This document shows, piece by piece, positions 14,094-25,894 of a stretch of 64,000 bases of DNA. Origin of the DNA: Engraulis encrasicolus (lineage: Eukaryota > Chordata > Actinopteri > Clupeiformes > Engraulidae). Each line of letters opens with the position of its first letter. The first letter of the stretch is position 1. A program made the position numbers and the translations under genes. The notes below the pieces were generated by a model. It had not been told where the DNA came from. It worked only from the letters and a program-made list of their open reading frames with translations, and did no database searches. The stretch covers positions 17,617,544 through 17,681,543 of the forward strand of contig NC_085869.1 of NCBI RefSeq assembly GCF_034702125.1, in the 5' to 3' direction.

Positions 14094-14326
14094 CAGGGCC
14101 GCTAACAGCCTTGACTGGGCCCAGGACAAAGTCATCTGATAAGGCCCCCCGTCCCAATACAAACAATGTAATGTGGACCCAATCCTGGGGCCCCTCTCTC
14201 TCAACAGCACACTGAATTGCATGTACAGTATGTATGAAATGCGCTATATAAATAAAATTGCCTTGCCTCTCTCCCCCTGGGCCCGGGACAACAAACCCAT
14301 TTCTCCCACCCCTGTCGACGGGCCTG
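14094..14326 (+). mobile_element. hAT-like element, family 1 copy b, with internal insertion
   Basis: Starts CAGGGCCGCTAACAGCC and ends GACGGGCCTG. The flanks GTGGCCGC (14086-14093) and GTAGCCGC (14327-14334) are an 8-bp duplication with one mismatch. Compared with other copies it carries extra sequence that includes GCGCTATATAAATAAAATTG, which looks like the 3' tail of a fish retroelement. Confidence 0.7.
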
Positions 14327-16704
14327 GTAGCCGCCTCTGGGACGGTGACTGTGGTGGTGGAGCGTGGGCTTCTGGTATGGAATGGCCCAGAGGAAGAGCA
14401 GCAGCCTCCCCAGAGGGGTTCACGCTGACATGGGCACGTCGCCGCGGCGGTGGAGGAGGCAGGGCAGGGGGGGGGACCGGGGGGGCGTGGACTAGGGAGA
14501 AAGGGGGATGGACCATGCTGCCTGGCTACAGTAGGTGACCGGGTTTTGTTTGGGACCAGGGTTTTGGGACATGTGTCAGTGTGTGTGTGTGTGTGTGTGT
14601 GTGTAACGAACAGCCCATGCAGCCAGCCTCTGTCTTCTACGTACTGTGCAAGAGCAAACCTCCATCCATCCCTGTGGGCCAGAATCTTTAGTGTAAGTAG
14701 CTTCTTTTTTTTAGCTGTGGTTTCAGGCTCAGCTAAAATGATTTATGACCTAATTTGTTTCGTTATATGTGTAATGGGATTCTGTGTGTGTGAAAAGACA
14801 CAGCTGGGGCTGTTTTTGGGGGGTTGTTTAAGCTGAGAAAAATGATGCATGCGTTTACTTCATTTGAAGGTATCTTAATGAGGTATCACAGCATTATGCT
14901 TCCCAATGGTGTTCGCTAATTCTCCTGATGTTGCTCTCAGCACCAGCTGAATATATGCAGAAAATACCACACAGCACTATCCTGGCTGGAGAAATAATTT
15001 AGCACTATTATTTTGTTAGACTAGTTGTATGTGACCTTGTTGTATACACTGTTCAGCATGTGGAGAAGTACATGCACATGCACTTTGCTCTGAATGATAG
15101 TTCTGTTCAATGGCAAATACTTGCAGTACATGCTGTTCAAATCTGTGTTGATGTAGTGCACAGTGCACAGTTGATGTTGTGCGCATGCCAAATCAATTAT
15201 GTATAAAGCTTTGTCTACGGTATGGCCTGTATACTGTGACTAGTGGAGGGTGACGCCATATTCCTTCAGCTTGGTTGCAGCTCCCATCACATTAGCCCCA
15301 CTGGATGTAATGCATTGCAGTGAGGGGGGCCACACAGACAGTGTTGCCAGATTGGGCTGTTATCCCGCTCCATTGGGCTGCTTAGGATAGCTGTCTGCGG
15401 GTACGAACAGTCATATACTGTATGGGCATTGGTCGGATTTTCCTGTAGACTTATAGCCATAGAAATTATACAGTTTGGTTGAAATTTGGCGGGATTTGAG
15501 CATTGTTTAGGGCTGGAATTATCAGACACTTCTGGCATCCCTGCACACACAGACCCATTGGACCCAATGGATGTAATACTTTAGAGTGAGCTGGGGCACA
15601 CAGACCATGAGAGACAGAACCCATTCTGCTTGAACTCAAGCTCAGGCCCTTTTCAATATGTTTCACTGCCAACAGCAGAATGTACGGATGCTGTTGGTTT
15701 ATTTCAAAACTACATGAGCCAATAGCTGAAAGGAATATTTGATGAATAGCGGGTTTGTTTTGGGGTTTTTTTGTTTGTTTTTTCACTGACTGGCCTGCTA
15801 CATCACTTGCCCTGCAAAAGCTCACCATGCAATGTTTGGGTATTTTTGGAGGGAGATGGAAATGATGTAAGACATCATCATTATCCTCCATCCACAAAAA
15901 AAGCTGATGCAACTTCCCAACATGCCAGCCACATTCATTATTAGTGTTCCACCACCATCAAATATTTTCTCTGAAATCTCAAACATGATGCTGCTGCCAG
16001 GCTGCCTTCAGTGCTGTCCAAACTTTTGTTTTCTCTACCCGCAGTTTTCCCCTCCAACTGCACACGAGAATCGAGAATCCAGCTGCATTTCATGTGGGCG
16101 AATTGGAGTCAGTGCCATAACCACACACATCTCAGAAATATCTTCTTGGAATAGGTCAAGTGTCCCAGCAGAGCAGATTCAAAGTTTCCACTCAGCCTTG
16201 GGTGTTTGCAAAATAAATGCTTTCAGAGTGGACTTTCAGATGGTACGTTTACTTAGCTAGATGTTATCAGCGAAGCGCATCCTTTGCAGAATGGCCAGCA
16301 CTTAGACATGGCATATCTAAATAGGCCAGAGAGTGCCTGGTCTCTTGTGTCAAACATTTGTTTGATGCTCCTTGTTGTACACCAATTCATTGTTATGCAC
16401 TTCGGGTGGGATTATACATTTTCAGTAAGGGAAGTGCTGGCATTGTCTCATGGCTTTTTTTTTTTCATGTTAAACCTGAGCATGTGTCTGTGTGTGCAGT
16501 ATGTAACTGCAGTTTGTAGAAAGTGGGCATCTTGCCAGTCAAAACCAGCAGGTGAATGTGTTTGCACACCTGGTCCTGAGGTGCACTTCAGAAAATTACC
16601 ACATTACTCACGTAGGCAACATGAACATGCACTGGAGTACAAACACAAGGACAAATGACAGATCACATACATAGCTCGACTCACACGAGCTGACATCACT
16701 TAAA

Positions 16705-16951
16705 GCAGTGGTTCCCAAACTTTTTCAGCAGGGACCCCCTGTATTATTACTGTATTCATGGAAAATCTAGCAATATTAATGGACAAAAAAATAGTTTGTC
16801 CGCAAAATTGCTAGAAATCCACCAGACAGCAAATACATCTATTAATCATACAAGTAAATAACAGTCCCTTTTGTCCAGGCGGACCCCCCTTCAGTACCTC
16901 CACGAGCCCCATAGGGCTCCCCCCGACCCCCAGTTTGAGAACGGCTGCACT
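16705..16951 (+). mobile_element. hAT-like MITE (GCAGTGGTTCCCAAAC termini)
   Basis: The left end GCAGTGGTTCCCAAACTTTTT is the imperfect inverse of the right end CAGTTTGAGAACGGCTGCACT. A 17-bp direct repeat AGCTRACATCACTTAAA with one mismatch flanks it at 16688-16704 and 16952-16968, longer than the usual 8 bp. The interior has runs of CCCCC and no ORF. Confidence 0.65.
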
Positions 16952-17240
16952 AGCTAACATCACTTAAACTGAAGCAGCGGCCTGCTCTCTTGGAGGTCGT
17001 CGGATAAGTATGCCTGACAAGATGAGTGTCCTCCTGACAACTCTCGTGCCTCTCCGTGTCAACCTGTCAACTTAAGGCCTTTGTTTAGGCCTCTGCTAAC
17101 TGACAGGCCCTTCACTGCTTCTGTTGCCTTGTTGAGAAAAAATGCCACCACCGCGACAAACAACTTGCTTTTCTCTATCCCCCCCCCCCCCCCCTCACCC
17201 ACCCCCCAGTGACTCCAGTGCCTTTCACTGGTTCTAAAGC

Positions 17241-17257
17241 TTGTGTGTGTGTGTGTG

Positions 17258-17300
<43 letters not shown>

Positions 17301-17301
17301 G

Positions 17302-17381
<80 letters not shown>

Positions 17382-17421
17382 CCTGCGTGCGCGCGTGCGT
17401 GCGTGCGTACGTGCGTGTGTG
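17241..17421. repeat. (GT)n / (GTGC)n microsatellite
   Basis: Long GT array with scattered GC substitutions ending in GTGC units. Confidence 0.95.
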
Positions 17422-17612
17422 AATTGCCGGCCAGCTATGTGTCCGAGCAGAGCAGGAAACAACAAGCTGGCTTTCATCTGCTAGGCTGGAAGCCCTGGGC
17501 TGGCCATGAAAAGATTAGAGTGAGTGCTGCTGGTTGCACATGCCAAGATGTGCCCAGAAGCGCTCGCACACCGCCATGGCAACTGGACCTGAGCAGGCAT
17601 GAAATGTGTGGT

Positions 17613-17769
17613 CAGGCAAGCTGACAAGGGGGGACAAATGGGTCAGTTGTCCCGGGCCCAAGGAGATGAGGGGCCCCATAATTGGGTCCTCATTACATTG
17701 AATGTATCGGGTGGGGGGCCCTTTCAGATGACTTTGTCCCAGGCCCAGCCAAAGCTGTCAGCGGCCCCT
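17613..17769 (-). mobile_element. hAT-like MITE, family 1 copy c, with TSD
   Basis: 157 bp. The reverse complement begins AGGGGCCGCTGACAGC. The flanks are TGTGTGGT at 17605-17612 and again at 17770-17777, a perfect 8-bp duplication. Good reference copy for family 1. Confidence 0.8.
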
Positions 17770-18416
17770 TGTGTGGTGATCTCTTTGCTGCCCATGCACA
17801 GCTACAATGGAAAGGGTGCAACACAAAACAATTGTCTAACTCAGTCAGATACTGTACTTATAAAGCAGTTTGTGTTTATAGAGTACCTACTTATGGTATG
17901 TGCTCAAAGCTGTGGTTTGAAGCATAGTAGGTGCCAGAAATGAGGATGCAGTGGTGCATTGGCATCCTCCCTTTAGGGCTCGCTAAATGAGGCTCTCTCA
18001 ACTTATACTGCAGACAAATGAGTGCAGCAGCAGTAACATTGTTAAGAAATAGGCTAAAGAATCAAGAATGGATGTGATGTGTTCCTTTTTCATTCTTAGC
18101 TGATAAATATGATTACTGTATATAAATATGCAACGGAATAAATACCAACTTAGTGTAGTGTGGATGAGGCAGTGAGTGGTATGCAGTAGATCACCTCACA
18201 TTCAGCATGAGCTCCAGCTCTGTAGTGAAGCTCATTCAAACCCCTCTTGTAGAAATCTGAATAGACGGCACTGGGGTTAACATGTCAAGAATACACAATC
18301 ACAGCAATTGTTTACAATGTTGCACAGCCTAGGTAATACAATTAGCAAATGAGTGAGGGGTACATTGTGAAGCTTAAAGTAATTCCACAACTGAGCCTCA
18401 CTCATGAAAGACAGGT

Positions 18417-18420
<4 letters not shown>

Positions 18421-18469
<49 letters not shown>

Positions 18470-18477
18470 GACAGACA

Positions 18478-18531
<54 letters not shown>
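18421..18531. repeat. (GA)n microsatellite
   Basis: GA array with a short GACAGACAGAGG break near 18471-18483. Confidence 0.95.
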
Positions 18532-18532
<1 letters not shown>

Positions 18533-18999
18533 TGCATTCAGCAAGCTTGATTGACTTATTAAAGGAATAATACGGCTATTGTGTGTGTGGGTCAGCCTAT
18601 GTCCGGCATGCCTGCCATGCAAATGAGATGACAGTGGCCATGATGAAACCACATTAATGTGCACAGCGGCCAGCGACGCAGGTCAGTTCAGTCTGCAGGT
18701 TCTGCGGCTCTGCGCCCCCGTGGTGACAAACCCCCACCCCAACACCCCCCCCCCGCCCTCCGCTGCTCCGCCGAGTGCCGGCATCCTATCCCATAATGGC
18801 CAATCAGGAGTGTCTCCTTGGCAGCCACCCCCCTCATCCCCCCCTCTCAACCACCCCTCCGTCTTGGCCAGCAGAGTTGAGAGACAGACAGACAGACAGT
18901 TCCCCACCAGAGGAGGAGAGCAGGAGGGTGGAGGGCGGAGAGCGGAGGGTGGAGGGGGGGATTATGTACCTCACCGGGCTCCCCCAGGGACGGCCTAAT

Positions 19000-19667
19000 G
19001 ATCCGGGCCAACAAAACGAGACAGAGCAGAGCCGAGCGGAGTGGAGCCGAGCTGAGTGGAGCGGGCTGGGGAGCCTGAGAAGTTGCTGCCGCTTCTGGAG
19101 CCATTTGGACAGCACCAGCACCACGCAATACCCCCCCCCCTCCAAAAACCCAAACCCCCATTTGGACAGCACCGGCACCAAGCAATACCCCCCCATCCAA
19201 AACCCAAACCCCCATTTGGACAGCACCAGCAACAAGCAATACCCCCCCCCACACACACACACACACACACACACCAACCCTCCAAAAACCCAAACCCCCA
19301 CCACACCTCCGCTCCAGCTGCCTCCCCCAGAATGGACTAGAGTTAGGACGGAGTAGTGTAGTGCGGGTCTGTGAAACTGTGAGGAGAATATCAGAGATAC
19401 TGTGGTGGCAGGCAGCGGAGGAAGAAGGCAGTGGTCTATAGCTGAAACTCTGATTCTAGTAGAGGGGGACAGACACACAGAGGAGGGAAGAGAAACAAGA
19501 GAAGGAGAGAGAGAGAGAGAGAGAGAGTGAGAGAGGGAGAGACAGAAACAGAAACAGAGAGAAGAGGAAGAAATTCTGGTGCTCTCTCAGCACTTTTCCC
19601 CTCAAGTCTCCGGCGCCTTTGTGCTGAGCTGTCTGTCACTCACGTCACGAGGGTGGATGTCAGTCTG
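19000..19667 (+). promoter_or_regulatory. Candidate GC-rich promoter or 5' exon of mid1
   Basis: The stretch 18.66-19.67 kb is GC-rich relative to its surroundings, with GAGC/GCCGAGC purine-rich runs, a minisatellite (19101-19300), then CGGCGCC and CACGTCACG followed by a donor-like CAGTCTG|GTAAGG with the break after 19667. mid1 orthologues are known for several alternative non-coding 5' exons far upstream of the first coding exon, so this is a reasonable position for one. I see no clear TATA box, and there is no transcript evidence. Confidence 0.25.
19101..19300. repeat. Minisatellite, ~54-58-bp unit
   Basis: Three units begin CATTTGGACAGCACC (19102, 19159, 19213), each followed by a C-run and CCAAAACCCAAACCCC. 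A fourth partial unit follows a CA stretch (19247-19274). Confidence 0.85.
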
Positions 19668-21301
19668 GTAAGGCGATGCTGAAATGCCATGCTTCTCTGT
19701 CATTAGCACTAATGTATTTTGCTCGGGGAGCATTGTGGTGTTTCTCTCCAGGCAGGAGAGAGAGAGAGGAATATTTGTGGGCTTTGCTGGAAACGGAGGA
19801 GGCAATGCTCGTTGGCAGATGCACCCTGCATTTCATTTCAAGCATGTTACTCTACTACCATGCCTCTAAGGACAAGAGATGGAGACTTTTTTCCCCCTTC
19901 TTTCTCCTTATTTGCTTGCGTTGTTGCTTTCCTTCTGATGTCGTTAATTATTAACTGTTTGTATGGCAAAGCTATTCAAGGAATGCAGAGTTGTCAGAAA
20001 TCTCCTGACATGTGCCAGGCGAGCATTTGCAATGTATAACGAGTTGTGATGTAGGCCGACTTTTATTTTCTTTTAGTTTCTTAGACAACATATTTAAAAA
20101 GTTGCTGACTCAAGTGAAAAAAAGCAATAAAAAGATTATTTGAAGTGATTATTTCACCAACAAAACTGAGAAATGAAACCAAGTAATGCTGAGACTGATC
20201 GTGTATGCAGTTGAGTCATAACCTGCACGCATATTTCTTTACCTGTAACTGTAACTATTGAGCCCTGTGCACTCCACAGCCTCTCAGGATAGTGTGTTGT
20301 AGGGTGGTCCGGAGTCTGGAAGCCAGTGAAACTCCCGTAATCCCAGAAGCCTCTTTGCTCCACGTTTGCTGTTGAAAAGGCGATTAACCAGTGTAGTGGT
20401 TTGCCGCCTAATCCCCATTACAGGGCCAGTCTTGGGCATATAATTCACATTATTGAGTTGGAGCTGCAACTCAAAGTCTCAGCCTATCAGCCTCATGCTG
20501 TGGCTTTGTTTACACTGAAGTGGACTTTGTTGTGATATAACTTAAGGAGGCGTTGGTTAATTCAAGTTTGGCTGTGGCCTACTGCACAGTGGAAAAGAAC
20601 AAGTGAAGCTCCTTGTGTGAACTGAAATTATCATGTGAGCCTAAGCATTAAACTATAATAATACAGTAGACTAACAGCAACAGGAAACCTCTACTCTTGG
20701 TAGGCTACACTGACTGGTCTGAGGGGATCACACATTATCTTGTTGTCATTTAATTGTGGGCTATAGCTCAGTTCTCTCAGACTACGGAACGAGAAGTGCA
20801 GTTCTTCTCAGTGTACTGAATTCTAAATCCTTCCAAAAAATCCCTATGTCATTTCTGGAGTAGGATAAGCCAACTGCATTCTTCTTTACAACCACGGCAT
20901 GGAAATAAGCAGGAATTGGGAACTGATGCCATGGGGAGCCGAGGAGGGACACACACAAACTTACAGTAGTCTCTATCATTTCCACCACAAACAAAATTCC
21001 CCTGTGTTTATGCAAAGCAACAGAAAGTTTTGCAAAGCACAAATAGCTATTGCGATGTTATTCTCCGTGTGGTTGAGTGCACAAACTGAAAGCTAAAATA
21101 ATTTCACGCTGCTGGCACACGCACGGATGGAGTCGGGGGGGGCACGTTGACTGACTCCGCTCAAGATACCAATTGTTAATGCCACGAAGTAATGATAGGA
21201 GATATTCTGTGGAGATAGAATTACTCACATTTGGAATTCATACAGAGTTAAGATCCTTATCTGATCGTCTGGAAAACTTTATATTTGCCTTTAACTGAAT
21301 G

Positions 21302-21302
<1 letters not shown>

Positions 21303-21384
<82 letters not shown>
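21303..21384. repeat. (GA)n microsatellite
   Basis: About 41 uninterrupted GA dinucleotides. Confidence 0.97.
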
Positions 21385-21386
<2 letters not shown>

Positions 21387-21889
21387 AGGGAGAAAAGTGA
21401 TTCCATTACTGAGCTGCGCTGCCAGCTACAAAGAGAGAGAAGCACTTCAGGAAAGTGAGACAGAATAAGGAAAACTGATGATCTGTGCAGATATGATCAT
21501 TTTGGTTATGGATTATGCCTCCCTCCAGAGGCTCCCTGCAGCTACGCTGATTGATTCTCTCCCTTGATTAAACTGAATGAGAGCAGCTGAGACTCTGCAT
21601 GTTGTGCAGACAGCAACACAAATGTGAAGTGGATGGCACTCAAATGGCAGTATGGCACTGATTCATTCTTATTTTGAAAATGACTTTCTTTCTACTGCCT
21701 CTGAACCGTTTAGCCGTGAACATAGACCAGACTTTGCATCATATTTCCTCATATGCCACATTGCCCTTTCTCCTTGTTATTTTCAGAAATTCAAATTATT
21801 ACAAGCTCTCTCCATTTTTTTTCATTCATAGCACCACATGTGTTTAGGGCCTGGAATTCTTTCAACTCTTGTCCAACATACCAGTACTT

Positions 21890-22253
21890 TCATATGTCCC
21901 ACCTCTGCTCGCCGATTGGCTAACACTGCAATGGCCCCACCCACTGCTCTGAATGTCAAATTCTATTTGAGAAGCCAGAAGGGACGGTTGGTCAGAGGCC
22001 CCCCCCCTGCACTCCTCTTATTGGCTGAGCAGGAGAGCTGGAGGGTCAGACAACTGCCACAAGACGCAATTGCACACAGAGAAGATAAACAAATAAAGTC
22101 AGAGAGCTGTTCCCTTAACTTTCCATGTCGATGTTCTCATCTCTGGGGCATCAACAGCACAGCAGCACACAGCAGGCTCAGGCGTGACTCCCAGACACGC
22201 TGACTCTTCTTCTCCTCTCTTCATGGATTATGGCAAAGTAATCATGTGGCAGG
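21890..22253 (+). promoter_or_regulatory. Promoter-like region plus candidate first exon
   Basis: Two inverted CCAAT boxes (GATTGGCTA near 21915 and TATTGGCTGA near 22019) and a CCCCACCC element lie upstream of a purine-poor segment that ends TTCATGGATTATGG. The ATG at 22223 opens MDYGKVIMWQ and is cut by a consensus donor CAG|GTAAGG after 22252. CCAAT boxes at this spacing plus an ATG exon with a strong donor suggest a real first exon, possibly for mid1. The coding sense is doubtful because joining to the 33490 acceptor yields only a short ORF. Confidence 0.3.
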
Positions 22254-22320
22254 TAAGGGGTGACGTCACTGCTATATCTTACATACCTGTCACAAAGACC
22301 CTTTTTAGTCTTTTAGTCAG

Positions 22321-22450
22321 AGCTAGAAGTGGAAGAAGAGTATACTCTAGAAGTAGAAGTGGAAGAGGAGTATACTCTAGAACTAGAAGTGGAAGAAGAG
22401 TATACTCTAGAAGTAGAAGTGGAAGAGGAGTATACTCTAGAAGTAGAAGT
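22321..22450. repeat. 30-bp minisatellite arranged as 60-bp dimers
   Basis: Four full units and part of a fifth. Each ends GAGTATACTCTAG. Units alternate between two versions (CTAGAAGTGGAAGAAG and GTAGAAGTGGAAGAGG), so the higher-order period is 60 bp. It sits inside the arm of a palindromic repeat whose second copy is at 24362-24485. Confidence 0.9.
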
Positions 22451-22560
22451 GCTCTAACAGATGTAATTACAACACAAGTGGTATGATGTTACATGGTTAC
22501 GACTTTGGAATATCATACATGCAGTGTTGTAATTACACTTCTACTTCTTCTATTTTATAC
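22450..22560. mobile_element. Palindromic repeat, copy 1
   Basis: TGTAATTACAACACAAGTGG and the inverted AGTGTTGTAATTACACTTCT bracket a central TACATGGTTACGACTTTG. The same layout is found at 24362-24485 with about 20-25% divergence. Confidence 0.55.
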
Positions 22561-24361
22561 AACTCTGCTCTTAGTTGTCCTACCATGTCTGTGGGCAAGT
22601 GGGCAATTCCTTACAGCATAAAGGCTAGTATTTTTGTGTTATTAAATCGATTGAACAGTATTGAACATAAATATGTTTGTTTTTTTGTTTTTACTTGGTG
22701 TGCAACCAAGCAAGTGTGTTTTTTTCTGGTAGAATGTGTAGGCCTGTGGAGTACCACCTGTGTTGTCATTTCTGGCTACATTTTAGAGAATCTCTACTGT
22801 ATAATATATTGCACTGCTACTATAATCTGTTCAATTAATGTGATCCTGAGTTTGAGTAGGCTGTATCCTCGTACTAGGCAGACAGCTTGACTGCAGGATC
22901 TGTCTATCTCCGTCAGTTTTACAGCACTGTGTTGTACTGTACATGCAAGATGTCTGTGGGCAAACAGAAGGCTGCGAACTCTGATCCAGTAGGAGCTTAG
23001 TTGGCTTAGTTGGCTGTCTTAGTCAAGTCTGACGAATTAGTTACTGAGCTGAGATAGTGGAGCAAAACACACATGCAGCAAGTCTTATTCGCCTCCAGTT
23101 GGCTTCAATGATCCGAGCTATCACCATGAAATGCTCTTAGGCAGTTTTATTAGCCTGAGTAATTGTGTCTTAAAACGATGAGGCATTTTCTTTTGTTGGG
23201 TGATGAGGAGTGCAAGCATGGCGAATGCAGATAATTGATCATCTATTAACTAGAGTTCTAAATGTAGTGATCCTTGCTTGAATACCTTCCATCACCTCAG
23301 GGGCAAACTATCTTGTGCTTGTCACCATGGGAAACAAACTGTTTCACTGGGGGTGTCGTTTCGGTTGGACCTGTTGTTTCACAGAAACCAAAGTCATGAC
23401 GCTGCGTGTAAGGTCTGGATTGCATTGTGTGTGGGGTGAAGATGTGGCAGCATGCATAGCACCTGAGGTCATTTATTCTGGCAGCTTACTCAGGCTTTGT
23501 GGAAATATCTACAGCTCTGAGTGCAAATGACAACACACTCTCTCTTTCACTGGCTACGCCCTCTTAGACTATAGGCATCTTTCTGCCAGGAAACACAAAA
23601 AGGGAATTAATGGGAAGTTGTTGAGAACAAACAACTTTCCTGGTACTTTGAATTTCTGCTATGTATAATGTAGTCTTTCAACTAACCACAAGATGGCAAT
23701 GTTGGCATTTGAACTGGCTTCAAGCACACATGATGGGAATGTTGTGATCCAGGTCTTACAATTCTCATTTAATCTTTTCATTCTTCACAAGTGCACAAAG
23801 GAAATAATTCTGCATGAACTTTCTGTATGGCTGTGTTTTTGTGTGTTTGTAGGCCTACCTCTTGGTAGTCTGTATTTAACCTTGAGCGAAAATGATTATA
23901 TTCTTTATTCTGTCAGACCTACACAATAGCACTGTGGTTAGAGACGACACTGTTGGTTAAAAAAGAACATGAACTTTCCCCTTTCTTTGGGCTTTGCTTA
24001 AAGCTGGCCCTCGGACAGTCTGCACTGCAGTGTGCAACGGTCTAATAGAAGGTTACCGACTGAGGAAAGGACAGGGCTTTTGGAAGGAATTTTGGAAGTT
24101 CACAGCAATGGAAAGAAAACAGTGTTTTCCTGCAGACAGCACCTGCCAAACCACGGGAGGAAGTGGGCGAGTTCTGATTACTGACCGGGACAGGCCCGGG
24201 ACCGGGATGACCCGGAGAGCAGCAAGCCTACTCTGTGCTCCCCCCTGGCAGAACACTTTGAGCTTGTTCCCTTTTTTCATTTTTATTCTCATTTTATTTT
24301 CCAGTGTCTGGTCTTGCAGGGTGGGCCTAAATGAGAAGAGTTGTATAAAGTAGAAGTAGGC

Positions 24362-24485
24362 CTAATCTTACAAATGTCATTATAACACTAGTGGTATGAT
24401 AGCCTATTACATGGTTTCAACTTTGCAATAATATACTAATAGTGTTGTAATTGCATACTGCATGTAAGAGTACTTCTGCTACAAC
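24362..24485. mobile_element. Palindromic repeat, copy 2
   Basis: Shares TTATAACACTAGTGGTATGA, TTACATGGTTTCAACTTTG and AGTGTTGTAATTGCAT with copy 1 at 22450-22560 in the same order, without the expanded minisatellite. Confidence 0.5.
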
Positions 24486-25376
24486 TCTGTAAATGAGTAG
24501 ACTATCTATAAGTAGAGTAGTCAAGCATTACAAACATCATAGGCCTACTTACAAACTCAGCCACACCTATGTGCTATGTGCTTAAAGGCTCCTTTTACCA
24601 TTGAGTCCTGTCCAAAGATGAAAACACTCAAATAAACAATGCCGTTTCCCTTTTTCAGCTGCAGTTTCCTCAGTAATTTGTATCCCCCTGAGTTTCGATA
24701 AATCTGCCATCTTAAAGACATAAATTGACTTGAGGGAGACAATGTTTATATCTGTAATTGCTGCCATACTATGGCCATCCTCGCAGTAATGTGAACAGGC
24801 TGTGGTCTGCTGACCAGAAGATACTGAAGAATGTGTCTAAGTGTCCTGTTCAAGATTGTGCTCTCAGCAAGCCTGCCAAAGAATCTCTGGCCTTTTGCAC
24901 CGAGTGGAATTCCTCTGCCTCCAGCAGGTATCAAGCAGCGCTCCTGCCAAAAGACCGCGGAGAAAGAAAAACATATCATGAGAAAGGAAAAAAAACAGCT
25001 TTGCCGTGGTGGGCTTTACTTGACAGCGCGTTAACATCTTACCTCAGACTCAGTGCTATAATCGTGTTCCTTCCTCTACAAATTCGTTCTATGCTAATTG
25101 CGCCCTGGATCATATTAGGCAGTTGGGCGGGAGCTTATCGGTGTGCCTGGAAGAGATGGAAATCTTAATGAAGGCATTTCAGATCACTTAAGTGATGATA
25201 AGCCTTGAAACTGAAGGTCAAATCTTTCTCATGCCTGCCTTTAATAGCAAATTTGACTGGAGCAGAAAGAAGCACAGACTTGTTTTAAGCTTGTTTGCTC
25301 TGTGATTGTTCAATACCAGTCCGAGCACTAGCGCCCACATGCTGAGAGTGGCATCAGCCAATGTAGGCCTAGCCGT

Positions 25377-25894
25377 TAGGGATGTGACGATACACTCAAC
25401 TCACGATTCGGTTTGTATCGCTATTTTTGACCTACGGTTCGATACACTCCATGATTAAAAAAAAAAGTTGTCTTTTTGATGGTCGTTTATAGGTAGAATA
25501 GGTTACAAGAACTACTAATTAGCCTACTTAGGCCTACTAATGGTTTTTTTTCAAAGTTTTAAAATAAGGGCCCTGCCTTGCCTAACGGTAGGGCACTGGG
25601 TTACTATGCTTGCGACCCGGGTTCGAAAGGGCCGGTCTTTGCCTTTGAGGCCATTTGCCAATCTTTCCCCATGTCTCTTTCCCCACTCATTTCCTGTCTC
25701 TCCTAAACTGTGCTATCAAATACATTATTATTGAAAATAATAATGATGTTGATTTGAAGTTTGGAAGTTCTGTCACATTATATCATGTGGTTGTTTTCTG
25801 AACCAAAAGGTAACAGAATTTTGAAAGGGCATATCACGATACAGTATCTGCGTATCACAATTTCTCGGTTCGATACAATATCGTTACAGCCTTA
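25377..25894 (+). mobile_element. hAT-like element (TAGGGATGTGACGATAC) with nested SINE
   Basis: Left end TAGGGATGTGACGATAC is the imperfect inverse of the right end ATCGTTACAGCCTTA. Flanking CTAGCCGT (25369-25376) and ATAGCCGG (25895-25902) match at six of eight positions and are a decayed duplication. A SINE at 25568-25735 was inserted later. Confidence 0.65.
25568..25735 (+). repeat. tRNA-derived SINE
   Basis: Box A-like TGCCTAACGGTAGGG at about 25577 and box B GGTTCGAAA at 25619-25627 are spaced as in a tRNA. A body containing TTTCCCCACTCATTTCCTGT and an AT-rich tail with AATAATAATG follow. It is nested in a hAT-like element. Confidence 0.7.

Larger units (their letters stand above)
8516..18600. 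other. Non-coding interval with dispersed repeats
   Basis: No coding gene is recognised. It holds hAT-like copies (9597-9826, 11594-11783, 14094-14326, 16705-16951, 17613-17769), a reverse SINE (about 13005-13185), a GTGC-rich tract (10973-11095), a large compound microsatellite (13511-13984), a GT array (17241-17421) and a GA array (18421-18531). The many translated frames of Ser-Leu, His-Thr or Cys-Val repeats are microsatellite artefacts. Confidence 0.6.

Noticed and set aside
13361..14105. Long open frames rich in Ser-Leu, Leu-Pro or His-Thr
   Set aside because: They are translations of CT, CCT and CA microsatellites with no other protein features. The same applies near 4204-4509, 17175-17624, 18277-18664, 30444-31208, 43178-44058 and 46445-46857.
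15290..15600. Possible tandem repeat (GGATGTAATG... CACACAGAC twice)
   Set aside because: Only short scattered matches (CACTGGATGTAATG / CAATGGATGTAATAC). Too weak to define a unit.
18775..19478. 190-210-residue open frames over the GC-rich minisatellite
   Set aside because: The composition reflects C-runs and the repeat unit. No domain, no splice context and conflicting frames on both strands.
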